The translations under genes and the position numbers were made by a program. This document shows, piece after piece, positions 16,546 to 25,204 of a stretch of DNA of 64,000 nucleotides (its first letter is position 1; every line of letters starts with the position of its first letter). Origin of the DNA: Hoeflea_A sp965249925 (GTDB lineage: Bacteria > Pseudomonadota > Alphaproteobacteria > Rhizobiales > Rhizobiaceae); assembly GCA_965249925.1 (NCBI GenBank), contig OZ252260.1, positions 3,658,001 through 3,722,000 on the forward strand, given 5' to 3'. Under the pieces are notes generated by a model. The model ran no database searches. It saw nothing but the letters and a program-made list of their open reading frames with translations, and had not been told where the DNA came from.

Positions 16546-17702
16546 TGATTGGTGAGTGCTTGCGTTTCCCTTACGCAGCGAAGCGCACGGTGGATTGGTA
16601 CCGGCGGCTTGCCGATCAGAACGCGCATCTTGTCTTCCAGGCGGATGCGTCCCCTGTAGAACCGTTCGATGAGCGGCTGCGGCAACGTGTAGAAACGCTG
16701 CAGAACCACGTAGCGTTTTTGCGGCTCCGCCGCATCGAACAGCATACGGTTCAGAAAACGAAAGATCGACTGCTCGCGGCTGCGTTCAACCGCGTAGTTC
16801 TGCACCGTATCGCGAACGGCGCGCGTCGTCAGCGGCTGCTTTATTGCGGCGATCAGATTCGCCGTCTCGACAGCCACCGGCAGGCTGTAACCGGTGGTCG
16901 GATGAAACAAGCCGGCCCGCAGCCCGATGGGCGCCACGTCGGGAGCCAGGTTGTTCCAGAACAGCGTCGGATCATGGGCCAGCGTAATCGGCAGCACGCC
17001 CTGCTCGGTCCGCACCGGCTGATGGGCACCCCATCCGCGCGCCACTGCGTAGGCCCGCACCTCGGCATTGAGCGCCTCGGCATCCAGGTCACCGCCGTCG
17101 CTGTAGCGGGTATCCTCGATCAGCAAGCGGGTGGGTGACATCGGCAGCACATAGACGAAGCGATAACCGTCAAGCTGATCCACCGACGCGTCCATGATCG
17201 TCGGGAGCGTCTCGCCGTGCGGCGCGTCAAACTCCAGTTCGATGCCCACGAACTTCTGAAATCCGAGACGCAGGCCGCGGGCCGGAGCGAAACCGCGGCA
17301 GTCAATCACGCAGGGTGCGTCGATCCGGGTACCGTCTTCCAGCTGCGCATGGTCGCCGGCGAGTCTGGCAATCCGGCAGTTTTCCCGCACGCTGATGGTT
17401 GCGACAGCCCGCACCGCGGCGCGCATCGCCTCGGAGGTGACGCTGGCATAGGGGGTGGTCAATTGCCGCCGGTAGTTTGGAAACACCACCTGCTGTCCCG
17501 GCCAGCGATGGACCACGGCCGGCTCCAATCGCTGCCGGTCCGCTGCCGCCAGGTCGGTTTCGTGGAAGGACCATGTATGATTGCCGCATATCTCCGGTCC
17601 GGCTTCGACGATCAGCACGCGACGGCCGGCTTCGGCAAGGCGCAGGGCCACAAGGCAACCCGCGAGCCCGCCGCCGGCCAGCAGCACATCCGCATTCTGC
17701 AT
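16542..17702 (-). CDS. crtY: Lycopene beta-cyclase
   Basis: The enzyme cyclises both ends of lycopene to beta-carotene. From ATG at 17702 it is 386 residues; an upstream ATG at 17771 would add 23 residues that lack family likeness. The start MQNADVLLAGGGLAGCLVALRLAEAG is a Rossmann fold, and GNHTWSFHETDL, YRFVYVLPMSPTRLLIEDTRYS and GLFHPTTGYSLPVAV are hallmarks of the proteobacterial CrtY family. It is first in the crtY-crtI-crtB operon and its stop overlaps the crtI start by 4 bases. Confidence 0.95.
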   Translation of the reverse strand: MQNADVLLAGGGLAGCLVALRLAEAGRRVLIVEAGPEICGNHTWSFHETDLAAADRQRLEPAVVHRWPGQQVVFPNYRRQLTTPYASVTSEAMRAAVRAVATISVRENCRIARLAGDHAQLEDGTRIDAPCVIDCRGFAPARGLRLGFQKFVGIELEFDAPHGETLPTIMDASVDQLDGYRFVYVLPMSPTRLLIEDTRYSDGGDLDAEALNAEVRAYAVARGWGAHQPVRTEQGVLPITLAHDPTLFWNNLAPDVAPIGLRAGLFHPTTGYSLPVAVETANLIAAIKQPLTTRAVRDTVQNYAVERSREQSIFRFLNRMLFDAAEPQKRYVVLQRFYTLPQPLIERFYRGRIRLEDKMRVLIGKPPVPIHRALRCVRETQALTNH

Positions 17703-17804
17703 TTCCGAAGGTGTCTCTCCGCTCAGCGTGGCCTCCCAGCTTGCGTTGCACTCCTGCCTATAGACAATCAATCAGACTGCGGTTCAACGGGAAACGCCGT
17801 TTTT

Positions 17805-17836
17805 TTTGCAGCGCCTGCCATTTGCAGCGCCTGCCA
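17805..17836. repeat. Direct tandem repeat, 2 x 16 bp
   Basis: The unit TTTGCAGCGCCTGCCA occurs twice without spacer (17805-17820 and 17821-17836) between crtY and the next gene. It is exact, so it is a recent duplication. Confidence 0.85.
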
Positions 17837-17858
17837 CAAGACCGAGTCTCAAGAGACC

Positions 17859-18296
17859 CTAGTTTCCGATCAGCGCATTGCCACCGAGATTGATCTTGCA
17901 GGACGCTTTCAGCGGGACCCAGTTGCTCAGCTGCTCGTATTTGGGTGCCGAAGCGCGGTAACGCGCGTCGATCGGCTGGTGTATCTGCAGGATTCGGTCG
18001 TAGGTACCCATGTAGGTCCCGTTGCCTGTGTCCTTGGTTTTGATCACGAAGGGACCGGCGACCGAACCGCCGTCGCGGGCGATGTAGATCGGAACGTCGC
18101 CGGCTTTGTTGGTAAACACCCATGCGGTCAGCCGGCCCTGGGTCGGACAGGCGTTCGTCTTGGGCGACTGGATCCCGAGCTGCAGTTTGGTGACTTTCAG
18201 GGCCGGTGTGTCGCCGGCTTGCAGATCGAGTGCGTGCACCGTGCCGGAAAATCCGGCGAGAACCGTCATCGTCGCGGCGAACAGTCGAGCTTTCAT
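17859..18296 (-). CDS. Secreted protein of unknown function
   Basis: The protein is 145 residues from ATG at 18296, which has GAGGAGGG 5 bases upstream; that site decides against an in-frame ATG at 18332. Residues 1-20 form a signal peptide (MKARLFAATMTVLAGFSGTV, cleavage after HA). The mature part is rich in beta-strand residues and has two cysteines (NACPTQG and KASCKIN) that could form a disulphide bridge, with phrases LTAWVFTNKAGDVPIYIARDGG. I do not recognise a family. It is a single gene ahead of the crt operon on the same strand, with no shared function evident. Confidence 0.8.
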   Translation of the reverse strand: MKARLFAATMTVLAGFSGTVHALDLQAGDTPALKVTKLQLGIQSPKTNACPTQGRLTAWVFTNKAGDVPIYIARDGGSVAGPFVIKTKDTGNGTYMGTYDRILQIHQPIDARYRASAPKYEQLSNWVPLKASCKINLGGNALIGN

Positions 18297-18545
18297 CATT
18301 CCCTCCTCGGGGTTTTCCGTATCGATGACCATACCATGATCGGTGGCTGCTGAATGCTGCCTGAAGCTGTTGTTTATCGAACATTCATTTATCGCAGACT
18401 GCCGGCAGTGTTGTGCTGGCCGCCGGGTATGGGCAACCGACGATTGAGCGCCTTTAACTGTTCAGCAGACTGGTATGTGAGAATTGTCAATTTGTTCGCT
18501 TTTTCATGGTGCTAGAACTAAGGTAGTGACCGACACAGGGGCGAT

Positions 18546-21500
18546 ATGGCTGAAGACACGAACAGCTGGTTGGAGGGACTGGGGCTGGGGCGTTATGCTG
18601 CCCTGTTCGCCGAGCAGGAAATCACGTTCGACGCGCTGTGGCACCTGACCGAGGACGACCTTAAGGAACTGGGGCTACCGATCGGTCCGAGGCGGATCGT
18701 GTCGGCGGCTATCGCTAACCGCAGCGGCCTGGCGGACACGGCGTCGGCAGAGCCCGTTTCAGGCGATGCACCGCCGGTGGAGCCCGAACGGCGCCAGTTG
18801 ACGGTCATGTTCTGCGACCTGGTCGGCTCCACCGCGCTGTCGCGGCGCCTCGATCCCGAGGACCTCCGCGAAACGCTGAGCAGTTTTCAGGACGCTATCA
18901 CGGCAGCCGTCAGAGCCTATGGCGGCTATGTCGCCAGACACCTCGGCGACGGCGTTCTGTCCTATTTCGGATGGCCTTTGGCCAACGAAAACCAGTCCGA
19001 GAGTGCGGTCTGGGCGGGTCTCGACGCGGTGACCGCCACTGCCGGATTGACGGCCAAGGACGGCACGCCGTTGAGTGTGCGGGTCGGGATCGCCTCCGGT
19101 CTGGTCATTGTCGGAGACATCGTCGGCCAACTGAGCCGCGATCCGGAATCGGTGACCGGGGAAACGCCGAACCTGGCGGCCCGCCTGCAAGGGCTGGCGA
19201 CGCCCGGCGAAGTCATCATCGACAGCCGTACCCGTACGCTGGTGGCCGACGTCTTTGCGCTGGATGATTTCGGTCGGCACGATCTCAAGGGTTTTGCCGA
19301 GCCGGTCCCGGCCTGGAAAGTGGTCGGCGAAGGCAGCGCCGAGAACCGTTTCGAAGCGGTCCACGCCGACCGGTTGGCACCCTTTGTCGGGCGCAGTCAT
19401 GAATTGGGACTTGTCAGGGAACGCTGGGAGATCGCCCGGCAGGGGGAGGGCCAGGTGGTGCTGTTCTGCGGCGAGCCCGGCATGGGAAAGTCCCGTTTCG
19501 TGGAGGCGTTTGGCCGGCAGATTGCCGAGGAATCGTTTACCCGATTGAGTTACCAGTGTTCTCCGCACCATCGAAACCGGGATCTGTTCCCGGCAATCCA
19601 GCAGATCCGTCGCAGGGCCGGTTTGGATCCAAGTGACGACACTGAACAAAAGCTGGACAAGCTCGAAGCGCTTCTCGGCACTCCTGAAAACGGCAATGTG
19701 ATGACCCACAAGGTATTAGCCTCATTGCTGTCGGTGCCGTTCGAGCATCGCTACGGGGAAATGAAACTGTCACCGCAGCAGCTGCGCGAGCGAACCATTG
19801 ATACGCTGGTTGGTCAGATCGTTGCGCTTAGTGCCGAGAAACCGGTGCTGTTCCTGATGGAAGATGCGCACTGGATCGATCCGACGACGGAGATGCTGGT
19901 CAGCGAAGCCATGCAACGCATCACCGATTCGGCCGTGCTGGCCCTGATCACCTACCGTCCGAGCTACGAACCACCGTGGCCCAACCTGGTCAATCAGTCG
20001 AAACTGTTCTTGAACCGGCTGGCAAAAAGCCAGGCCGAGGAGATCGTTCAATCCATCGGCGGCAAGCACATCCCTGCTGAAGCAGTGCAGGAGATTGTCG
20101 CCCGCTCCGACGGCATCCCGCTGTTTGTCGAGGAACTGACCAAGTCGCTTGTCGAAAGTGGTGATTTTCAGGACATACCGGGATCGCTACAGGTTCTGCT
20201 GAGTGCCCGGATCGACCGGCTTGGCGAGGCGAAAAAAGCCCTGCAAGTGGCATCGGTGATCGGTCGCCCCTTCGACAAGGCGTTCCTTCAGGCGGTCGGC
20301 GCCTTTGACGATACGACGCTCGATGCGGCCATGGACGCCATGCTCGATGCCGGGTTGCTGGTTCGGACCCTGCGCAAGTCGCGCGTCATGTACCGCTTCA
20401 AACATGCGCTGATTCAGGATGTCGCCTACGAAACGCTTTTGCGCAGCCGGCGTCGCGAGCATCACGGTCGCGTTGCCGAAGTGCTGCTGCGTGATTCGAC
20501 CCCCGAGACGGTCGACGACCCTGAATTGATCGCCTATCACCTGTCACATGCCAAGCAGCTGGACGAATCGACCACCTTCTGGCTGCTTGCGGGACGCCGC
20601 GCCGGTCAGCGATCGGCGCACCGCGAGGCGATCGCCAATCTGGAGAACGGATTGTCGGACCTCTCGCAGTTGCCGGCATCTCCATTGCGGGATGATCGCG
20701 AATTTGAAATCCGTACGGTGCTGGGCGCCTCGCTGCTATCGCTTGAGGGCTGGTCAGCGCCACGGGTCGCCCAGAACTACGAGCGCGCACGCGTGCTTTG
20801 CGAGGGCGGCGGCGATACGAGCAAGCTGTTCATCGCGTTGCGCGGTCAGGCCAACGTTTTTTTCCTCAACGGCCGTGTCGGTAAAGCCTATGAAGTGGTG
20901 ACGCGCCTTGTCGAGATCGCCGAAGAGCGCGAGGAATCCGCACTCATGCTCGATGCCTACCGGTCATCCGGCATGTGCAAGCTGTTCTCGGGATCCTTTG
21001 CCGAGGCACGCGAACGGCTGCAACAGGCCAACAGCCTCTACGATCGCCAGGAACACCACGCGTTGGCCTATGTTTACGGAACGGATCCGGCGGTCCTGGG
21101 AACGGTAAGCCTCGGTTGGGCCAACTGGTTTCTAGGCGACCCGGTCGAGGCACGCGCCAACAGCGCCGCCGCGCTGTCGCTCGCCAGCGAACTGGATCAC
21201 CCGTTCAGCCTGGCCTATGCCCATTGCCTTTCGGCCTCGCTCAACCAGTTCTGCCGGCGCCCCGAGGCGGTGATCGAGCATGCGACGGCTGCCGCCGATC
21301 TCGCCGCCGAACACGGCTACACCTACTGGCAAAGCTGGGCCGAGATCATGCATGGCTGGGCCGAGGCTGCGCAGGGGCGGGTCGGTGCCGGCATCGAACG
21401 GCTGAAGCGCGGTCACCGCATCTACAAGGGCACAGGCGCGAAACAGATTACACCCTATGTCATGACTCTCCTCGCCGAAATGCAGGGCTGGGCCGGATCT

Positions 21501-21836
21501 CCGCGCGACGGTCTGGAGGTGCTGCATTCGGTGCTCGATCCGCAAAAGAAGACCGACGTTCATTTCTTTCGGGCCGAATCGCTGCGCCTTGCCGGACAGC
21601 TGAGTATCGAGCAGGGGAAAGATGCGGCCGGAGGCTACTTCGATAACGCCATCGAGCTGGCGCGGCGCCAGGGCGCCGTAATGCTGGAGATCCGTGCCCT
21701 CACGGCCGCATTGGCAGCCGGCTTGGCCGACGACAGTGCGCTGAAACGCCTCAAATCACTGATGGAGGCGATCAATCCGGCGGATGACGATCCCGACATC
21801 GTCGAGGCACGTCAGGCGGTCGAGTCCGCCGGATGA
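18546..21836 (+). CDS. SAM domain - class III nucleotide cyclase - AAA ATPase - TPR protein
   Basis: This 1096-residue multidomain protein begins with a SAM domain (residues 7-60, WLEGLGLGRYAALFAEQEI). A class III adenylate/guanylate cyclase domain follows (about 84-270); metal aspartates are D91 in FCDLVGST and D135 in HLGDGVLSYFGWP, and ETPNLAARLQ supplies the Asn and Arg. An AAA/STAND ATPase follows with Walker A GEPGMGKSR (about 310) and Walker B FLMEDAHWID (about 436). The rest (about 640-1096) is TPR-like helical repeats. It probably makes cAMP in response to a protein or ligand bound by the TPR part. It stands alone with a 150-base upstream region. Confidence 0.9.
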   Translation: MAEDTNSWLEGLGLGRYAALFAEQEITFDALWHLTEDDLKELGLPIGPRRIVSAAIANRSGLADTASAEPVSGDAPPVEPERRQLTVMFCDLVGSTALSRRLDPEDLRETLSSFQDAITAAVRAYGGYVARHLGDGVLSYFGWPLANENQSESAVWAGLDAVTATAGLTAKDGTPLSVRVGIASGLVIVGDIVGQLSRDPESVTGETPNLAARLQGLATPGEVIIDSRTRTLVADVFALDDFGRHDLKGFAEPVPAWKVVGEGSAENRFEAVHADRLAPFVGRSHELGLVRERWEIARQGEGQVVLFCGEPGMGKSRFVEAFGRQIAEESFTRLSYQCSPHHRNRDLFPAIQQIRRRAGLDPSDDTEQKLDKLEALLGTPENGNVMTHKVLASLLSVPFEHRYGEMKLSPQQLRERTIDTLVGQIVALSAEKPVLFLMEDAHWIDPTTEMLVSEAMQRITDSAVLALITYRPSYEPPWPNLVNQSKLFLNRLAKSQAEEIVQSIGGKHIPAEAVQEIVARSDGIPLFVEELTKSLVESGDFQDIPGSLQVLLSARIDRLGEAKKALQVASVIGRPFDKAFLQAVGAFDDTTLDAAMDAMLDAGLLVRTLRKSRVMYRFKHALIQDVAYETLLRSRRREHHGRVAEVLLRDSTPETVDDPELIAYHLSHAKQLDESTTFWLLAGRRAGQRSAHREAIANLENGLSDLSQLPASPLRDDREFEIRTVLGASLLSLEGWSAPRVAQNYERARVLCEGGGDTSKLFIALRGQANVFFLNGRVGKAYEVVTRLVEIAEEREESALMLDAYRSSGMCKLFSGSFAEARERLQQANSLYDRQEHHALAYVYGTDPAVLGTVSLGWANWFLGDPVEARANSAAALSLASELDHPFSLAYAHCLSASLNQFCRRPEAVIEHATAAADLAAEHGYTYWQSWAEIMHGWAEAAQGRVGAGIERLKRGHRIYKGTGAKQITPYVMTLLAEMQGWAGSPRDGLEVLHSVLDPQKKTDVHFFRAESLRLAGQLSIEQGKDAAGGYFDNAIELARRQGAVMLEIRALTAALAAGLADDSALKRLKSLMEAINPADDDPDIVEARQAVESAG

Positions 21837-21842
21837 GGGATG

Positions 21843-22817
21843 CTACATGCCGGTGTTGACGATCATCGGGTTTGCGCAGCGGCCCAGGCAGTAGAACGGC
21901 GGTCCCATATCACCAAGGTCGGCCGGCGGTTCGTCGACGAACAGCATGTCGATGCAGTTGTTGATGTCCGGCTCGTAAAGCTTCGCGAACCGCGGGTTTG
22001 ACTTCCTCAACTCACGCCAGTTGGGATTGTTGGCGTTGGCCTTGAAAGATACCTTTTTAACGACGATCGAGGTGCCGGACGCCCAAAGCTTGTATTGAAA
22101 GCCCAGCGAGTCGATGCGCTGCTTCATCTCGTCCGAGAACTGCATCGTGCCGGGGAACGGCACATTCGGGTCGTTGCCTTTGGGAACCACCATGAAACCG
22201 CCCGGTTCGATTTCGATCTCCCACTTGTAAGCCCTTGTTTTTGTATTCGGAACCCCATTGCCCGCCGGAATGACCGTGCGGTCGATATAGGTAATGGAGG
22301 TGATCCGCCCGCTGCCGTCGGCGGCGTTGTAGGCGTAGTCTTCAATTTGCCCGTGCACCGAGATCTCTACCCGCCGGAAGCGATCGTAGTTGCCGGACAG
22401 GACCGCATTGCGTGCGGCTTCGAGGAAGGCGTGACCGAGCACTCCGCCAAGCCCCGTCATGCCGGGTACTTTCCTTGTCGGGCTTTCGTTGGCCGCTTCG
22501 ATCTCATCGATCAACTCGCCGAGATCCGGATTGATCGGCGAGTTCGGATCCCGTTCGGGCTTGTAATCCTCCAGCGCCTGCCGCAGCAACGACGTGTTGG
22601 CGATCGCGATGTTCGCTGGTCTGCCGCCGACAATCATCCGATTGGCCGTTATGCCCCGATAGTTCGGCGGCGCTTTCCGCTGGGCGCCTGGCCGGCTGGT
22701 CTGGTTTTGACTTTGGTTTTGTGCCTGGTTTTGACCAGACTGCTGGGCCAACGCCTGGGGTGCCGCCCCCAGAAGCATGGCCGTCAGCCCGAGGACTATT
22801 CCTACGGTTTTTGACAT
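21843..22817 (-). CDS. Secreted protein of unknown function with Gln/Asn-rich N-terminus
   Basis: This 324-residue protein has a clear signal peptide (MSKTVGIVLGLTAMLLGAAP, cleavage after ALA-QQ, about residue 24). A Gln/Asn-rich linker follows (residues 25-44, repeats of QNQ), then a folded part. It contains RGITANRMIVGGRPANIAIA and a C-terminal part with three cysteines (NNCIDML, FYCLGRC) that could bind metal or form disulphides. I recognise no family. It converges on the cyclase gene with a 6-base gap. The intact signal and the long conserved-looking body make it a real gene. Confidence 0.82.
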   Translation of the reverse strand: MSKTVGIVLGLTAMLLGAAPQALAQQSGQNQAQNQSQNQTSRPGAQRKAPPNYRGITANRMIVGGRPANIAIANTSLLRQALEDYKPERDPNSPINPDLGELIDEIEAANESPTRKVPGMTGLGGVLGHAFLEAARNAVLSGNYDRFRRVEISVHGQIEDYAYNAADGSGRITSITYIDRTVIPAGNGVPNTKTRAYKWEIEIEPGGFMVVPKGNDPNVPFPGTMQFSDEMKQRIDSLGFQYKLWASGTSIVVKKVSFKANANNPNWRELRKSNPRFAKLYEPDINNCIDMLFVDEPPADLGDMGPPFYCLGRCANPMIVNTGM

Positions 22818-22943
22818 AATGACCCCTCAATTACCAACTGCTGAAGTTCCCACCGCTATCTATTGATACAGCAAAACAGCCGGTCTTCAAACGGTGCCGG
22901 GAGACGCTCGCAATCCGGCTAACGAACCCGCTTTTGCGATCAA

Positions 22944-24479
22944 CTAGCCGGACGGCGCAGCCCCACCGGCAGCGGTACGATCGGCGACGAACCGGGCGAT
23001 GCGGGAATCCGCCTCGCCGCTGTGCGACGGCGTTTCGAACTCGCGCAGCACCGCCTGCCACAGAGCGGTCGCCCGCTGCGTCGAGGTCAACGCGCCGGCT
23101 TCGTTCCAGGTGCCGAAATTGCTGAGATCGGCGACCAGCGGCTGGTAGAAAGCGTCGCGGTAGCGTTGCATCGTGTGTTCGGTGGCAAAAAAATGACCGC
23201 CGGGCTGGACGTCCTCCAGCGCCGCCCAGGCCAGACTGTCCTCGTGCTCGTCGACGGGCTGGCACAGCTCGGCGATGGTCTGTAGCGCCTCGATATCGTT
23301 GATGAATTTCTCGTAGCCGAAGGTCAGGCCGCCCTCCAGCCAGCCGGCGCTGTGCACGGTCAGCGTGGCATTGGCCAGCAGTGCGGCCCACTGTCCCATG
23401 TGGGTTTCGCCGGCGGCTTGCATATCGGCAGCGCAGGAGGCAGCGCCCGAAGCCGAGCGCCAGGGCAGATTGATCAGGCGCGCCAGCTGGCCCGATCCGA
23501 TCGACAGGCGCACATGCTCCGGCGTGCCGAAGGCGGGCGAGCCGGATTTCATATCGACATTGGAACTGAAGCCGCCATAGGCAACGGGCGCACCGGGCCT
23601 GGCCAGCTGCGCCAGGGTGATCGACGCCAGCGCTTCGGCGTGCTGCAATACCAGGGCGCCGGCCAGCGTCACCGGCGCCATGGCACCGGCCAGGCAGAAC
23701 GGTGTGATAATACTGATCTGACCGGCTCGGGCGAAATCGATAATGCCCTCGGCCATCGGAATGTCGATCTGCCGCGGTGAGTTGGTGTTGATGATGGTAG
23801 TCGCCCAGACCCCGTCGTTGAAGTCGTCATCCGAAAGCGCCAGGCCGATGCGGATCAGTTCGAAACACTCCTCCACCTGGCGGCGCCCACGGGCATAGAT
23901 GAACATCGGCTTGTCGCCGTTGACAAGCTGCGTCCGGGTCATCGCGTAGTGGCGCAGATTGACCGGAACATCCTGCGGCTCGGCCGACGGGCCGAACACG
24001 TGAATGACGTCGAAGGCCTGCTGCAGCCGCAGCGTTTCTTCGAAATCGCGCAGCGATCCGGGCCGTCGGCCGCGTTCAAGGTCTGTGGCGTTGGGGCAGC
24101 CCGCTCCCGACATGAACAACATGGCGCCGGGTTCGAACAGTTGCTCGCGTGCCGGATTGGCGGCCCGCATGCGGATCGAGCGGGGTGCTGTCTTGAGCGC
24201 TTCGTCGACCATTTCGGACCCGATTCGCACCATGTCGTCAGCGTCGACCAGCGCCCCGGCCGCCGCGAAGATTTCGCGCGCCTCCGGATGCAGGACCTTG
24301 ATGCCGAGTTCCTGGAGCAGCCGCAGCGCCGTCGCATGAATCTGCGCGATGTGGTCGTCTGAAAACACCTGCTGAGCAGCGAAGGGGTGGCGTAACCGCC
24401 GGTAGGCCTGGGAGCGCGCGGATCCCGTCGATTGAGCCTGGCCTCGCGATCGCCCGCGACCGCCGCGCCGGGCGCTCAT
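22944..24479 (-). CDS. MttB-family (trimethylamine methyltransferase-like) protein, non-pyrrolysine
   Basis: This 511-residue protein belongs to the MttB superfamily (COG5598), whose members move a methyl group from quaternary or tertiary amines to a corrinoid protein. Typical stretches are FSDDHIAQIHATALRLLQELGIKVLHPEAREIF, MLFMSGAGCPNATDLERG, PFCLAGAMAPVTLAGALVLQ and HSAGWLEGGLTFGYEKF. There is no in-frame TAG, so it is the non-pyrrolysine kind (as in glycine betaine or carnitine demethylation). No corrinoid-binding protein or activator is near. It overlaps the TetR gene by ATGA. The substrate is unknown. Confidence 0.88.
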   Translation of the reverse strand: MSARRGGRGRSRGQAQSTGSARSQAYRRLRHPFAAQQVFSDDHIAQIHATALRLLQELGIKVLHPEAREIFAAAGALVDADDMVRIGSEMVDEALKTAPRSIRMRAANPAREQLFEPGAMLFMSGAGCPNATDLERGRRPGSLRDFEETLRLQQAFDVIHVFGPSAEPQDVPVNLRHYAMTRTQLVNGDKPMFIYARGRRQVEECFELIRIGLALSDDDFNDGVWATTIINTNSPRQIDIPMAEGIIDFARAGQISIITPFCLAGAMAPVTLAGALVLQHAEALASITLAQLARPGAPVAYGGFSSNVDMKSGSPAFGTPEHVRLSIGSGQLARLINLPWRSASGAASCAADMQAAGETHMGQWAALLANATLTVHSAGWLEGGLTFGYEKFINDIEALQTIAELCQPVDEHEDSLAWAALEDVQPGGHFFATEHTMQRYRDAFYQPLVADLSNFGTWNEAGALTSTQRATALWQAVLREFETPSHSGEADSRIARFVADRTAAGGAAPSG

Positions 24480-25117
24480 GATTTGCCTCCGGCTTCCATG
24501 CGCAAGCGATGGGTGGCGGCGGTTTCGGCGTCGAGTTCACGCCCGGTGAAGGTACGGAAATAGGCACCGGTCAGGTTGAGACGTGCGGTCATGCTTTCCT
24601 CGATATTGAGCGCGTAGTAGCCGACCTGGGTGAAATAGATCACCCGGGCCCGTACCAGGGCGTCGTCCTCCTCGTAGCCGTGTCGCCGGAAGAACCGGGC
24701 GATCGCCGCAACGCGATTGTCCTCCTCGCGCCGCACCACCGCGCCGATGTCGGTGTCGTGACGGGCCCAGGCGCGAATCGCCTGGTCGAGATGGCGGCTG
24801 AACTGCTCGTCGTGCACCCAGATGTAAAACAGCGACAGGACGCCGTCGGCCAGCGTGTCGGCGCCGTCCAGAGTTTGCGCGATAACGCCGGAATTGGCCG
24901 CCTGCCACTCCTCGATCAGGCTGTTCAGCAGATCCTCGCGATCCTTGAAATGCCAGTAGAAGCTGCCGCGTGTCGCGTCCAGTTCGCGGGCCAGCCGGGT
25001 GATCTGCAGGGCCTCGATGCCCTCCTCGGCCAGCAGATTGAGCGCTGCAGAGAGCCAATCATGGCGTCCGAGCGAGGGTTTCGGCGGGTCGACGGTGCGG
25101 ACGGCGATCTGGGCCAA
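24476..25117 (-). CDS. TetR-family transcriptional regulator
   Basis: The N-terminal helix-turn-helix is clear: AALNLLAEEGIEALQITRLARELDATRGSFYWHFKDREDLL. The start is uncertain. An ATG at 25162 would give 228 residues but would place a perfect palindrome (25126-25145) inside the coding sequence; a TTG at 25117 with GGAGA 5-6 bases upstream gives 213 residues (MAQIAVRTVDPPKPSLGRHD) and leaves the palindrome just upstream as an operator. I choose TTG. The C-terminal ligand domain is not specific. The gene is co-transcribed with the MttB gene, which it probably controls. Confidence 0.85.
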   Translation of the reverse strand: MAQIAVRTVDPPKPSLGRHDWLSAALNLLAEEGIEALQITRLARELDATRGSFYWHFKDREDLLNSLIEEWQAANSGVIAQTLDGADTLADGVLSLFYIWVHDEQFSRHLDQAIRAWARHDTDIGAVVRREEDNRVAAIARFFRRHGYEEDDALVRARVIYFTQVGYYALNIEESMTARLNLTGAYFRTFTGRELDAETAATHRLRMEAGGKS

Positions 25118-25125
25118 CGGCTGTC

Positions 25126-25145
25126 TCCATACAGGGGTGTATGGA
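25126..25145. promoter_or_regulatory. Perfect palindrome, likely TetR operator
   Basis: TCCATACA-GGGG-TGTATGGA is a perfect 8-bp inverted repeat with a 4-base spacer. Its centre is 18 bases upstream of the TTG chosen as the TetR start. Its size and place match a TetR-dimer site for autoregulation of the tetR-mttB pair, and it also lies between them and the livM stop. Confidence 0.65.
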
Positions 25146-25204
25146 CGTTGACAGATGTGCATTCGCTTGGCAAGCGGGAACTTGCTGCGCCATCAAACCG
25201 CTAA

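Noticed and set aside
17787..17808. Plus-strand hairpin with T-run near 17800 as a terminator
   Set aside because: No plus-strand gene ends there; the nearest plus-strand gene ends far upstream, so a function is doubtful.
22944..24479. Pyrrolysine-encoding MttB
   Set aside because: The frame has no internal TAG, and no pyl genes are present.
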